NCBI GenBank assembly: GCA_040830545.1
Contig: JBFOMB010000002.1
Span: 22,996 to 86,995 of the forward strand
Direction: 5' to 3'
Source: HXMU1420-2 sp040830545
GTDB lineage: Bacteria; Pseudomonadota; Alphaproteobacteria; Rhodobacterales; Rhodobacteraceae
Length of the DNA: 64,000 bases
The notes under the pieces are model-generated. The model had not been told where the DNA came from, did not search any database, and was given only the letters and a program-made list of their open reading frames with translations. Both the position numbers and the translations under genes were made by a program. Of the stretch, positions 19,005 through 27,955 are shown piece by piece (within the stretch, counting starts at the first letter, position 1; each line of letters starts with the position of its first letter).

Positions 19005-19460
19005 ATGACTGATCTGATTGCATATACAGATGGCGCTTGCTCTGGGAATCCGGGGCCCGGCGGATGGGGCGTGTTGTTGCAGGCGATGCGCAACGGCGAC
19101 GTCATCAAAGAACGGGAGTTGAAGGGCGGCGAGGTTGAAACCACCAACAACCGCATGGAGTTGATGGCCGCAATCACCGCGCTGGAAACGCTGGAACGCC
19201 CCTCAGCGCTGACACTGGTCACAGACAGCGCTTATGTCAAAAACGGGATTACCAGCTGGCTGCACGGGTGGAAGCGGAACGGCTGGCGCACAGCTTCGAA
19301 GAAACCTGTTAAGAACGACGATCTGTGGCAGCGGCTGGATGCCGCGCAGGCCCGTCATCAGGTGACCTGGGAATGGATCAAAGGCCATGCCGGGCATCCG
19401 GGCAACGAACGCGCCGACGAACTGGCACGGGCCGGAATGAAACCGTATAAGCCGAAGTAG
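19005..19460 (+). CDS. rnhA: Ribonuclease HI
   Basis: A 151-residue enzyme that cuts the RNA strand of RNA-DNA hybrids. The carboxylate active site is complete: the first Asp in [17 protein letters not shown], Glu in NNRMELMA, Asp in LVTDSAYV and the late GNERADELA Asp/His region. The length is the family norm. It is followed after 4 bases by a palindromic repeat. Confidence 0.97.
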   Translation: MTDLIAYTDGACSGNPGPGGWGVLLQAMRNGDVIKERELKGGEVETTNNRMELMAAITALETLERPSALTLVTDSAYVKNGITSWLHGWKRNGWRTASKKPVKNDDLWQRLDAAQARHQVTWEWIKGHAGHPGNERADELARAGMKPYKPK

Positions 19461-19464
19461 ATCC

Positions 19465-19494
19465 GAGGCCCCGGATCAAGTCCGGGGCTGCGTT
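19465..19494. repeat. REP-like palindromic repeat, copy 2
   Basis: Stem GCCCCGGA (19468-19475), loop TCAAG, stem TCCGGGGC (19481-19488), same flanks as copy 1; only one loop base differs. It starts 5 bases after the rnhA stop and is followed by a T-rich stretch, so it may also act as the rnhA terminator. Confidence 0.8.
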
Positions 19495-19533
19495 GGCGAT
19501 TTGTTTTCAGTGAAGCGAAGTTTTCCCAAGACG

Positions 19534-19773
19534 TCAGCGTTTCGGTCCGTATTTCTGCCATAGCCAGATGACCAAGAGCGCGCCCAGCACCGCCCCGACA
19601 AAACCTGACAGCCAGCCCATCACCGAAACCAACGCGCGCAGAACGAAACCACCTACCAACGCACCGATAATACCGATCAGCATGGTTGTCGGAATGTCCG
19701 CCTCGATCCGCATCAAACGCGTGGCCAGAAACCCGGCGGCGGCACCAATAACAATCAGGGCAATCACGGACAT
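19534..19773 (-). CDS. GlsB/YeaQ/YmgE family membrane protein
   Basis: 79 residues, almost wholly hydrophobic, with three predicted helices and Gly-rich loops (GAAAGFLATRLM, GIIGALVGGFVLRAL) typical of the transglycosylase-associated/GlsB family. Members respond to envelope or acid stress; the mechanism is unknown. It is the last gene after fmt and a 78-residue membrane protein, 3 bases downstream of the latter. Confidence 0.85.
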   Translation of the reverse strand: MSVIALIVIGAAAGFLATRLMRIEADIPTTMLIGIIGALVGGFVLRALVSVMGWLSGFVGAVLGALLVIWLWQKYGPKR

Positions 19774-19776
19774 GGC

Positions 19777-20013
19777 TCATTTCCTCCGATGAAACGGCAC
19801 GATAATCAGTGCGCCAATCGAGGAAATGATGGCATTCAGCCCCGGTGAATTGAAGCCGAAACCGAACATGAGGCGGACAAAGTAGAACAGGAACGCTCCG
19901 CCGATGCAGATGATGATAGCGGGGACATAGCCCACACGGGTGAAGCCCGTGTTTTCGGACAGGTAGCCAACAATCCCGGCGATCACGACCGTCCCCATCA
20001 GAGTTAACATCAT
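19777..20013 (-). CDS. Small membrane protein, unknown function
   Basis: 78 residues with two or three hydrophobic segments (about 3-17, 28-50, 58-73) and a basic end. No family was recognised with certainty; length, composition and position next to a GlsB-like gene suggest a related stress membrane protein. I chose the ATG at 20011-20013, preceded by AGGAA; the frame runs 42 codons further upstream into fmt without meaning. It begins 10 bases after the fmt stop. Confidence 0.75.
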   Translation of the reverse strand: MMLTLMGTVVIAGIVGYLSENTGFTRVGYVPAIIICIGGAFLFYFVRLMFGFGFNSPGLNAIISSIGALIIVPFHRRK

Positions 20014-20023
20014 TGGCTCATTC

Positions 20024-20929
20024 CTACAGGCTGGTTCCACGCGGTACGGGCCGCCCCCGCAGGAAGGTTGCCGCATCCTGCGCACCTTTGCCAGCCCGTT
20101 GCAGGCGCAGCAGCCGCACAGCGCCGTCACCGCAGGCAACCGTGAGCGTGTCGTCCAGCGTCGTGCCCGGCACGCTCTGCCCGTCAGCCAATTCGGACAA
20201 CAGCAATTTCACCCGCTCACCTTCCAATTCGGTCCAGGCACCGGGGAAGGCAGACAGCCCACGAATTTGACGATCCACCTCGGCAGCTGGTCGGGTCCAG
20301 TCGATACGCGCCTCGGCCTTGTCGATCTTGTGGGCATAGGTCACGCCTTCCTCAGGCTGGGGCATTGGCTCCTGCGTGTCGAGCTGTTTCAAGGCATCTG
20401 TGATCAGCTTTGCGCCCATCTCTGACAGGCGGTCGTGTAGCGTGTCGGTGGTGTCGGCAGGTGCAATGTCCAATGCCTCGCGCAACAACACTGGTCCAGT
20501 GTCCAATCCGGCCTCCATTTGCATGATACACACTCCTGTCTGAACGTCGCCTGCCATGATGGCCCTGTGAATGGGCGCAGCCCCTCGCCAACGTGGCAAC
20601 AACGAAGCGTGTATGTTCAAACAGCCACGCCGAGGCGCGTCCAGCACGGGCTGCGGCAGGATCAAGCCATAGGCGACAACCACAGCCACATCAGCCTCAA
20701 GCGCAGCAAATTCAGCCTGCTCCTCCGCCCCTTTCAGGGAAACGGGGTGACGCACCTCCAACCCCAGTTCCAGCGCGCGAGCATGCACTGGCGTGGGGCG
20801 GTCCTTCTTCCCTCGTCCTGCGGGGCGGGGCGGTTGGGAATAGACCGCGACAACTTCGTGTCCGTTGTCAACCAACGCCTCCAGTGCCGGGACCGAAAAC
20901 GCAGGTGTTCCCATGAAAACGACACGCAC
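20024..20929 (-). CDS. fmt: Methionyl-tRNA formyltransferase
   Basis: 301 residues; formylates initiator Met-tRNA with 10-formyl-THF. The N-terminal Rossmann domain starts [19 protein letters not shown]; the catalytic segment [20 protein letters not shown] contains Asn and His, with the partner Asp in GLDTGPVL. The C-terminal OB-like domain (about 205-300) binds tRNA. The usual partner def (peptide deformylase) is not adjacent; two small membrane protein genes follow instead. Confidence 0.96.
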   Translation of the reverse strand: MRVVFMGTPAFSVPALEALVDNGHEVVAVYSQPPRPAGRGKKDRPTPVHARALELGLEVRHPVSLKGAEEQAEFAALEADVAVVVAYGLILPQPVLDAPRRGCLNIHASLLPRWRGAAPIHRAIMAGDVQTGVCIMQMEAGLDTGPVLLREALDIAPADTTDTLHDRLSEMGAKLITDALKQLDTQEPMPQPEEGVTYAHKIDKAEARIDWTRPAAEVDRQIRGLSAFPGAWTELEGERVKLLLSELADGQSVPGTTLDDTLTVACGDGAVRLLRLQRAGKGAQDAATFLRGRPVPRGTSL

Positions 20930-21127
20930 GTTCTTACCCCCTTGATCATCTGTCAGTGCTGCCGACTAGCTACGCATTGCGCGCCGGATCAACAAGGCGG
21001 AACCGAGCGCGCAATTGGTCCACACGCCCAATTACGTCTGCGCGAGCAACGTGACATCGCATTGCCATGAAAGGCCGAACTTGCCAGCAAGGCGCTACAC
21101 ACCGTGTGCGGTCAACAAGGATGTTTG

Positions 21128-22096
21128 ATGAATTTTCGCGATCTCGAGTACGTCATAGCCGTTGCAGAGCATCAGAACTTCACCCGCGCGGCCAAGGCCG
21201 TTGCGGTCAGCCAGCCGGCCTTGTCAAACCAGATCAAGAAACTTGAGGCCGAACTGGGCGTGGCGATTTTCGACCGGGGCAAGGACGGTGTTTCGCTGAC
21301 CGCCTTTGGCGCGGACATGCTGGCCCATGCGGAACAGATTTCCGGGATCGTAACCGCAATTGGCGACCTAGCGCGGAAACACCAGAGCGCGGGGCTGCCA
21401 CCCCTGCGGTTGGGGATGACACCCACGCTCGCAGCCTACCTATCGCGGTTTTTCCGAGACTATTTCGATCAAGCGGTGCCGGATCAGAAAATCGTCATTG
21501 TCGAGGAATACCCCATAGCGCTGTCCAAGATGGTCGAGGATCGCGCGGTCGATATGGCATTCATCGCGCGCAAGAGCTTTGAAACGATCTATTCTAACGA
21601 GGTGCGGATGGTCGAGTTTACCTCGCTCTGGCTGGAAACCGTCTATCTGGCGGTGCGCACGGGCCACCCGCTGAGCGAGCAGGCCAGCATCTATGCAAGC
21701 GAAGTGCCGGCGGACCACCTGATCCGGTTTGACATCCCGTTTGGGTATGGTTTGGAACGCGATCTGCCGCGTCCGGCTGAGGCCTCTGCTGAAATGATCG
21801 GGATCGACGTGAAAACAGCCCGGTTCGAAACGGTCTGCCGTCATGTGGCCCAAAGCGACACCTGCACCATCGTCAATGCCATCGCCGCGGAACAGTTTCG
21901 CAGCGACGGGTTCGGGTTGCACTTTATCCCGTTTGCCGATGACGGAAACATGCGCGAACTGGGCGTTCTTACGCGCGCCGAGTTTCCACAACCGGACCTG
22001 ATCGCTGACCTGTGCCGCCATATCTGCCAGAACCCACCACGCGGCACGGTTGGGACATGTACCGCCAGCTGCGCTGGGGTCGCTGAAGCTGGCTGA
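21128..22096 (+). CDS. LysR family regulator, OxyR-like; C-terminus possibly frameshifted
   Basis: 322 residues. The N-terminal winged HTH (MNFRDLEYVIAVAEHQNFT..., helix SQPALSNQIKKLE) and the LysR substrate-binding domain (from about 91) are clear, closest in style to OxyR-type activators. I chose the ATG at 21128, with AAGGA upstream. The last 20 or so residues are atypical (Cys- and Gly-rich). In another frame the same DNA reads TRHGWDMYRQLRWGR then TGA at 22084-22086, which looks like a normal regulator ending. Divergent from fmt across 198 bases; regulon unknown. Confidence 0.88.
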   Translation: MNFRDLEYVIAVAEHQNFTRAAKAVAVSQPALSNQIKKLEAELGVAIFDRGKDGVSLTAFGADMLAHAEQISGIVTAIGDLARKHQSAGLPPLRLGMTPTLAAYLSRFFRDYFDQAVPDQKIVIVEEYPIALSKMVEDRAVDMAFIARKSFETIYSNEVRMVEFTSLWLETVYLAVRTGHPLSEQASIYASEVPADHLIRFDIPFGYGLERDLPRPAEASAEMIGIDVKTARFETVCRHVAQSDTCTIVNAIAAEQFRSDGFGLHFIPFADDGNMRELGVLTRAEFPQPDLIADLCRHICQNPPRGTVGTCTASCAGVAEAG

Positions 22097-22434
22097 CATA
22101 CCTGACATCGCAATCACATCCGTATGCCCGCTGCCACTGGTCGCGAGCATTTTTTTGTTGAGGCCCCGTCCTTTGCTGAGAAAGCTCGTTCAACCGTACC
22201 GACGTTTTCGTGAGACCTAGACAGTGAATAAGAATCCGTCGCGACATGCGAGAACGCAACGCATTGATAATAATTAACTTTGAGTCCTGCTGACCTAACG
22301 CAGCCCGTGAGTATTTCCGGGGGTTATACCCCCCAATCGAACTATGAATTTCTGCCTCCCCTGATCGCGACCCAAGTGCTCTGACAACGGTGGGACCGCT
22401 GCCGTTGGCTTAATTTTCAAACTGGAGCACTCAA
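22097..22434. other. 338-base leader/promoter region of the secreted-protein operon
   Basis: No reading frame is supported here. It contains an AT-rich stretch (22263-22282) that could hold a promoter, and at 22319-22333 GGGGG and CCCCC arms around TTATA, a near-perfect palindrome that could be a hairpin or protein site. GGAG lies 9 bases before the ATG of the secreted protein. A long leader is plausible for a highly expressed surface protein. Confidence 0.45.
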
Positions 22435-25400
22435 ATGCTATCCGAAATGCTTACCTCCTTGCGTGCCAGGCTGCTGACGACATCGTCACTGGCACAAGAG
22501 ACCGTCCGCGACGGTCAAACCCTGACCAACGGGTTCTTTCAGAACACCGTTGTCGACAACACACCGGCCTTTGTACTGGACAACAACTTTGCCCGTTTCC
22601 TGAACTTTGGTCAGGTGCAGACGAACAACGCCGCTGCGGCTATCGCGGTCGAAGGTGAAGACGCGCAGGTGTTCAACTTCCGCACCGGCTCGATCGAAGC
22701 CAACAGCGGGCCGGATGCACAGGCCACCGGTATTCAGGTGTCCGGCAGTGCTGCGATCCGCAACTTCGGCGCGGTTTCGGGCGACTTCAATGGCGTGCAG
22801 TTTGCCGGAGCAGGCAGCTCTGGCCAGCTCGACAACTTTGCGGGCGCGACCATTTCGTCGGACAGCCGCGCCGTGGACATCCAGGGTGAGGGCGTCAGCG
22901 TCCGCAACTTTGGTGACATTGTCGGGACCGGCAACCAGCGCAACGGCACGATCTATACCAATGCAACGGCTGAAGATATCAGCATCAGTAACTTCACCGG
23001 CGGCACCATTGACGCAGGTGTCGGCAATGACGGCGCTGGCGTGTCGCTGCAGGTGGGTGACGAGGCGGGCGACCGCGTGTCCAACACCATCTTCAACGGC
23101 TTTGGCGCAACCATTCAGGGTCGTGGTCAGGCAGCGGCCAATACTGGCGGTGCGGGCGACGGCATCCGCATTAACAATGGCGCGGACGGCACGGTTTCAG
23201 AAACCGACATCGTCAACAGCGGCCTGATCTCGTCGGAAAGCAACCAGGGCACTGCAGGCGGTATCCGTGTCGCGGATGGCGTGGCAGCAGAAGGGCGCAT
23301 CCTCAACACCTCCACCGGTGTGATTGAAGGCGCGCGCAATGGTCTTTATGTTGGCGATGCCGAGCATGACCTGGACATCCTGAATGTTGGCACGATCCAG
23401 TCCGGCAGCCGTGCGGTCAACATCGACGGCTCCGGTGTGGACCTGATCAACGGTGGTGACATTCTGGGCACCGGCGATCAGCGCAACGGCACGATCTACG
23501 CCGATGACACGGCGCGGGATTACTCCATCAACAACGTGGCCACCGGGTCCATTGATGCGGGCGCTGGCAACAACGGCGCAGGTATCTCCCTGTCGCTGGC
23601 CGAAGATGGCAATGGCGAGGTCAGCATCACCAACGCCGGGTCCATTGCCGGTCGCGGCAATGCAGGCGCAGCCGAAGGCACAGCCGGTGACGGTATCCGT
23701 CTGGAAGGTGTCCGTGGCGAAGCGGGCTTTGGTCCGGCACTGTTTGACGGGTCGATCACCAACCAGGGTTCTGTTACCTCCGAAGGGGCTAATGGCACGG
23801 TCGGTGCATTTCGGGCGGTCAATGGTGTCAACTTCCAGGGTGAGTTGATCAACGAAAGCTCGGGTACCTTTGCCGGGACGCAGAATGGTGTCTACTTCGG
23901 TACGGGCGATCACACAGGTGGTTCGTTTGTGAACCGTGGTCTGGTGTCCTCGGACAGCCGCGCGGTTAACATCGACGGCGAAGGCTTGAGTGTCACCAAC
24001 GAAGGCACGATCCAGGGCACTGACGACCAGCGTAATGGCACCGTCTATGCGGATGGCACGGCAGATGACTTCAGCCTGACCAACGCGGCTGGCGCGCTGA
24101 TTGACGCGAGCGAAGGCAATCAGGGTTCCGGCTTCGGTGCGGAAATCGGCCAGGCAGCAGATGGCGTCAACAGCTTCACGCTGGAAAACGCAGGCACCAT
24201 CATCGGTCGCGGCAATGCAGGCGCTGCAACGCCACTGGCGGCTGATGGTCTGCGCATCGGTAATGTTGGGAACGTTGGCACAACCGACGCCACGATCACC
24301 AACACCGGCAGTATCGTGTCCGAAGGCGCAAATGGTACCGTCGCAGGTGTGCGTGTCGTCAACGGCATCAACTTCCAGGGCAGCCTGACCAACGAAGGCA
24401 CCATCACAGGTGTGCAGAACGGTGTCTATTTCGGCACGGGCAACCATGCCGGCGGTTCGTTCACCAACACGGGCGTCGTCTCGTCAGACAGCCGTGCGCT
24501 GAACATTGATGGTGTGGGGCTGGACGTCGTCAACAGCGGCGCGATCCTGGGCACCGGCGACCAGCGCAACGGTACGGTCTATGCGGACGGTACGGCTGAC
24601 AACTACACCTTCACCAACACGGGTCTGGTTGACGCGGGTCTGGGCAACAACGGCTCTGCTGTGTCGCTGCAAACAGGCGATGTGGCCAACGATGTCGTGT
24701 CTGCTGCGATCATCAACCAGGGTGTGTTCCAGGGCCGCGGTGACGCGACCGAAGGCAACCAGGTTGGCGATGGTCTGCGTCTGTTTTCCAACCAGGATCA
24801 GGCGAACTTTGCCGGATTGGTGCAGAACGAAGGTGTCATTGCGGGCTCTGCTGACAGCGACGCTGCTGCAGGTATCCGTATCGACGGTGGCCTGAACCTG
24901 CTGGGCGCGATCATCAACGAAGGCGAGATCAGCGCCAATGTGAACGCGATTGATGCGCGGGATGCGGGCGATGTGACCTTGGTCAACGATGATGCTGGCC
25001 TAATCAACGGCAATGTTCTGCTGGGTGATGGTGCGGACATCGTAATCGACCTTGGCCAGATCAATGGCGTGATCGACGGCGGCGCTGGCGATGACGTTCT
25101 GATCGCGGGTCAGGGTGACAACGTTCTGGTCGGCGGTCTGGGCAACGACTTCCTCGATGGGGGAGCTGGGATCGACACGGCCGATTTCTCCGACCTCGAC
25201 GTGGCGGTCAACGTTCAGCTGGGGCCAAACGGCAATGGTACTGCGACACGTGACACCGGGTTCACCGTGCGTGTCACGGATCAAGTCGTGTCGGCGCCGG
25301 GCCAGTTCGGCGCGAACATCGCGGATGGCGCTGCATTTGCAGAGCAGGCAGCACAGGGCAACCTGTACTACAACATCCACACCGCAGACTTCCCCGGCGG

Positions 25401-26142
25401 GGAAATCCGTGGGCAGCTGCTGCTGGAAAGCGATGTGATGGAGCACGGCATCCGGACACTGACACTCAGTGGGTCTCTGGATGCCTCGCAGGAACCTGGG
25501 CCGACCTCGGACAGCGAAGCCACAGGTGAAGCGACCGTGGTGATCACCCAGAACGTGATGACGGGTGTCGTCACCTACTCCAGCGAGCTGAGCGTTGTTG
25601 GCCTGAACGAAGCGGACCTGAACACGCCCATCCCGGGTGTCGTGTCGGCGATCCACCTGCACAACGCGCCCGCTGGCCAGAATGGCCCGGTCGTTCAGGA
25701 CACGCTGGTGGATGCAGGCGCAACGCTGGACGTGGACGCAACGGGTGGAACCGGTGTGATCGGTGCTGACGTGATCGAAAACCAGGTTGAGACCGATGTG
25801 CTCAGCTCGATCGAGAACGTCATCGGCTCTGATGATGGTGACATCATCACCGGGTCGGACGCCGACAACGTGCTGAACGGCGCGGGCGGCAACGACATCC
25901 TGACCGGTGGCGAAGGCGCTGACATCTTCACCTTTGAAGGTGTGTTCGGCAACGACGTTATCCGTGACTTCCAGACCGGGTCCGACCGGTTGGACTTCTC
26001 CGACTTCGGTCCGGACTTCGGCAATGAGCTGACGGTTGCACAGGATGGTGCGGACGCACTGTTGTCCTTCTCTTCGGACGCGTCTGTCCGTCTGGAAGGG
26101 GTCAACGCACTGGATCTGACCGACGCGGACTTCATCGCTTAA
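22435..26142 (+). CDS. Type I-secreted RTX/b-helix repeat protein with CHRD segments
   Basis: 1235 residues, acidic, with no Sec signal, as expected for an ABC-exported protein. Residues about 30-840 are Asn/Gly/Ser-rich b-helix-like sequence with four tandem repeats of about 180 residues, each opening with a SRAV/L-N/D-I-D/Q-G motif and QRNGT (starts about 141, 322, 505, 683). Then come RTX-type nonapeptides (about 883-915), a CHRD-like region (973-1095), the serralysin-like SSIENVIGS, more RTX repeats (1143-1165, GGNDILTGGEGADIF) and a C-terminal secretion region ending in hydrophobic DFIA. A calcium-dependent surface adhesin or layer protein is the likely role. The exporter genes follow directly. 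Confidence 0.88.
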   Translation: MLSEMLTSLRARLLTTSSLAQETVRDGQTLTNGFFQNTVVDNTPAFVLDNNFARFLNFGQVQTNNAAAAIAVEGEDAQVFNFRTGSIEANSGPDAQATGIQVSGSAAIRNFGAVSGDFNGVQFAGAGSSGQLDNFAGATISSDSRAVDIQGEGVSVRNFGDIVGTGNQRNGTIYTNATAEDISISNFTGGTIDAGVGNDGAGVSLQVGDEAGDRVSNTIFNGFGATIQGRGQAAANTGGAGDGIRINNGADGTVSETDIVNSGLISSESNQGTAGGIRVADGVAAEGRILNTSTGVIEGARNGLYVGDAEHDLDILNVGTIQSGSRAVNIDGSGVDLINGGDILGTGDQRNGTIYADDTARDYSINNVATGSIDAGAGNNGAGISLSLAEDGNGEVSITNAGSIAGRGNAGAAEGTAGDGIRLEGVRGEAGFGPALFDGSITNQGSVTSEGANGTVGAFRAVNGVNFQGELINESSGTFAGTQNGVYFGTGDHTGGSFVNRGLVSSDSRAVNIDGEGLSVTNEGTIQGTDDQRNGTVYADGTADDFSLTNAAGALIDASEGNQGSGFGAEIGQAADGVNSFTLENAGTIIGRGNAGAATPLAADGLRIGNVGNVGTTDATITNTGSIVSEGANGTVAGVRVVNGINFQGSLTNEGTITGVQNGVYFGTGNHAGGSFTNTGVVSSDSRALNIDGVGLDVVNSGAILGTGDQRNGTVYADGTADNYTFTNTGLVDAGLGNNGSAVSLQTGDVANDVVSAAIINQGVFQGRGDATEGNQVGDGLRLFSNQDQANFAGLVQNEGVIAGSADSDAAAGIRIDGGLNLLGAIINEGEISANVNAIDARDAGDVTLVNDDAGLINGNVLLGDGADIVIDLGQINGVIDGGAGDDVLIAGQGDNVLVGGLGNDFLDGGAGIDTADFSDLDVAVNVQLGPNGNGTATRDTGFTVRVTDQVVSAPGQFGANIADGAAFAEQAAQGNLYYNIHTADFPGGEIRGQLLLESDVMEHGIRTLTLSGSLDASQEPGPTSDSEATGEATVVITQNVMTGVVTYSSELSVVGLNEADLNTPIPGVVSAIHLHNAPAGQNGPVVQDTLVDAGATLDVDATGGTGVIGADVIENQVETDVLSSIENVIGSDDGDIITGSDADNVLNGAGGNDILTGGEGADIFTFEGVFGNDVIRDFQTGSDRLDFSDFGPDFGNELTVAQDGADALLSFSSDASVRLEGVNALDLTDADFIA
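22855..24930 (+). repeat. Four tandem coding repeats of about 540 bp
   Basis: Within the secreted-protein gene, units begin near 22855, 23398, 23947 and 24481 (543, 549, 534 and about 450 bases). Each unit contains a recognisable start block (GACAGCCG.GC or close variants), the QRNGT block about 75 bases later, and GDGIR/GDGLR and GVYFGTG-type blocks. Units are similar at the DNA level, so the array could expand or contract by recombination. Confidence 0.8.
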
Positions 26143-26157
26143 TCGCTTATCACATTT

Positions 26158-26184
26158 GGGAGGCGGTCACGGTCGCCTCCCTTT
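26158..26184 (+). terminator. Hairpin between substrate and exporter genes (attenuator)
   Basis: Stem GGGAGGCG (26158-26165) and CGCCTCCC (26174-26181) around 8 bases, followed by TTT only. It starts 16 bases after the stop of the secreted protein and 49 bases before the exporter start. A weak terminator or mRNA-stabilising hairpin here would give more substrate than exporter. Confidence 0.6.
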
Positions 26185-26206
26185 CACGCTGAAAGAGATC
26201 ACCAAA

Positions 26207-27955
26207 ATGTTTCAGAAAAAATCCACCGTCAAAGCTGCCTGGGCCTCGTTGCGGGGCGGTTTTGTTGCCATCGGCTTCTTCAGCCTGCTTTTGAACCTTC
26301 TGATGCTGGCCGGGCCGCTTTACATGCTGCAGGTCTATGACCGCGTATTGACCAGCCAGAACATGGACACGCTGATCGCGCTCAGCCTGCTGCTGGGCGG
26401 CGTATTTGTGGTCACAGGCATGCTGGACCTGATCCGCATGCGCATCCTGAACCGGTTGGGCGCGCGGTTTGAACTGCGGGTCGGCGCACCACTGCTGAGT
26501 GCTGCCATTCGCCGCCGGGTCCAAGGTCAGGCACAGGCGGGCGATACTCCCGCCGCCGACATTACCGGATTTCGCGAGTTTCTGTCGGGTTCCGCCCTGA
26601 TCGCGTTTTTCGATGCACCGTGGATTCCGCTGTACCTGGCCGTTCTTTACATTCTGCATCCCTGGCTGGGCCTGTTGGGTCTGGCAGGGGCGCTGTTCCT
26701 GACAGTGCTGGCGCTGATCAACAATGCGCGGGCACATGGGGTGATGACCGACTCTGCCACCGCACGGGGCCGGTCCGATGCTTTGTTCACGGCAAGTGAG
26801 CAAAATGCAGAGCTTGTCCATGCAATGGGTATGACTGGTGATCTCGCCCGGCGCTGGACAGCTCTGCAACATGACGCCCATGTCCTGAAAACGCGGGTCA
26901 GTGACCGCATTGCAAGCTTCACCGTAATGTCGAAAACCGTGCGGATGGCGCTGCAATCCGGGATGCTAGGGCTCGGGGCCGCGCTGGCGATCACCGGGCA
27001 GGCCACTGCCGGTGTTATGATCGCGGCTACCATTGTGCTGGCCCGCGCGCTTGCTCCGATTGATCAGGTGATCGGCCAATGGCGGACGTTCCTGGCCGCG
27101 CGTGGATCCTACAAGAAACTGCGTACGCTGGACGAAGAGTTCCCGGAGCAGGAAGACCGCCTGAAACTGCCCGCGCCTCGCGTGTCGCTGAACACCAACA
27201 TCGCGCAGGCCGGGCCGCCCATGGCGAAAAACGCCACGATTGGCGGGATCGAATTCACCCTGTCCTCGGGCGACATTGTAGCCGTGATCGGACACAGCGG
27301 GTCCGGCAAATCGACGCTGGCCAAGATGCTGGCGGGTATCTGGGTGCCCCAGCGCGGGTCCATCCGGCTGGACGGGACCCCCATGGCAAAGTGGGATGCC
27401 GAAGAACTGGGACAGTTTGTCGGGTATCTGCCGCAGGATGTGCAGTTGTTCGACGGCACCATCCGCGAAAACATTGCCCGGTTTTCCACGACCATCGACG
27501 ACAACAAGGTTCTGGATGCGGCAATCGAGGCCGATGTGCATGACCTGATCAGCAGCCTGCCGGATGGGTACGGCACGCAAATCGGCAACGGATTCCACCT
27601 GTCCGGTGGACAGCGGCAGCGGATCGCACTGGCGCGCGCGCTGTACAATGACCCGTTCATTCTGGTGCTGGACGAACCCAATTCGGATCTCGACAGCCAG
27701 GGCGAACTGGCCTTGCGAAACGCGATCCGCAGCGCCAGTGCGCGGGGCGCGATCACCTTTGTCATGACGCACCGGCCCAGCACGCTGGAAGCGGTAAACA
27801 AGGTACTGACCCTGCACAAAGGCAGCCAAACCGGGTTCGGCAGCAAGGAAGACATCCTTCGCCCCCGTCAACAAACCGGTGTCGCCACAGAACCACGCAC
27901 GCCTATTACCCAACCTGCCGCGCAATCCCTGACTTTGAAAGGAGCGGACCAATGA
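26207..27955 (+). CDS. Type I secretion ABC transporter (PrtD-like permease/ATPase)
   Basis: 582 residues. The N-terminal membrane domain (about 15-300, six helices, no C39 peptidase domain) is followed by the nucleotide-binding domain: Walker A GHSGSGKS (362-369), signature LSGGQRQRIALARAL, Walker B ILVLDEPNSDLD with the DEPN variant typical of PrtD/HasD exporters. It forms the inner-membrane engine of a type I system with the following adaptor; a TolC-type outer-membrane channel is not in the window. The ATG at 26207 follows AAAGAGA. The cargo is most likely the protein encoded immediately upstream. Confidence 0.94.
   Translation: MFQKKSTVKAAWASLRGGFVAIGFFSLLLNLLMLAGPLYMLQVYDRVLTSQNMDTLIALSLLLGGVFVVTGMLDLIRMRILNRLGARFELRVGAPLLSAAIRRRVQGQAQAGDTPAADITGFREFLSGSALIAFFDAPWIPLYLAVLYILHPWLGLLGLAGALFLTVLALINNARAHGVMTDSATARGRSDALFTASEQNAELVHAMGMTGDLARRWTALQHDAHVLKTRVSDRIASFTVMSKTVRMALQSGMLGLGAALAITGQATAGVMIAATIVLARALAPIDQVIGQWRTFLAARGSYKKLRTLDEEFPEQEDRLKLPAPRVSLNTNIAQAGPPMAKNATIGGIEFTLSSGDIVAVIGHSGSGKSTLAKMLAGIWVPQRGSIRLDGTPMAKWDAEELGQFVGYLPQDVQLFDGTIRENIARFSTTIDDNKVLDAAIEADVHDLISSLPDGYGTQIGNGFHLSGGQRQRIALARALYNDPFILVLDEPNSDLDSQGELALRNAIRSASARGAITFVMTHRPSTLEAVNKVLTLHKGSQTGFGSKEDILRPRQQTGVATEPRTPITQPAAQSLTLKGADQ

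Noticed and set aside
21840..21872. CRHVAQSDTC in the LysR protein as an OxyR-type redox pair (C-x8-C)
   Set aside because: The spacing equals that of the E. coli OxyR cysteines, but the segment aligns after that region, within a helix following the ligand-binding strand, so it is probably a chance match.
23197..24447. 416-codon frame antisense to the secreted repeat protein
   Set aside because: It follows the repeat period of the sense gene and has no family features.
22855..24930. Regular repeats as a CRISPR-like array
   Set aside because: Units are about 540 bp, in frame and translated; no short repeat-spacer pattern or cas genes.
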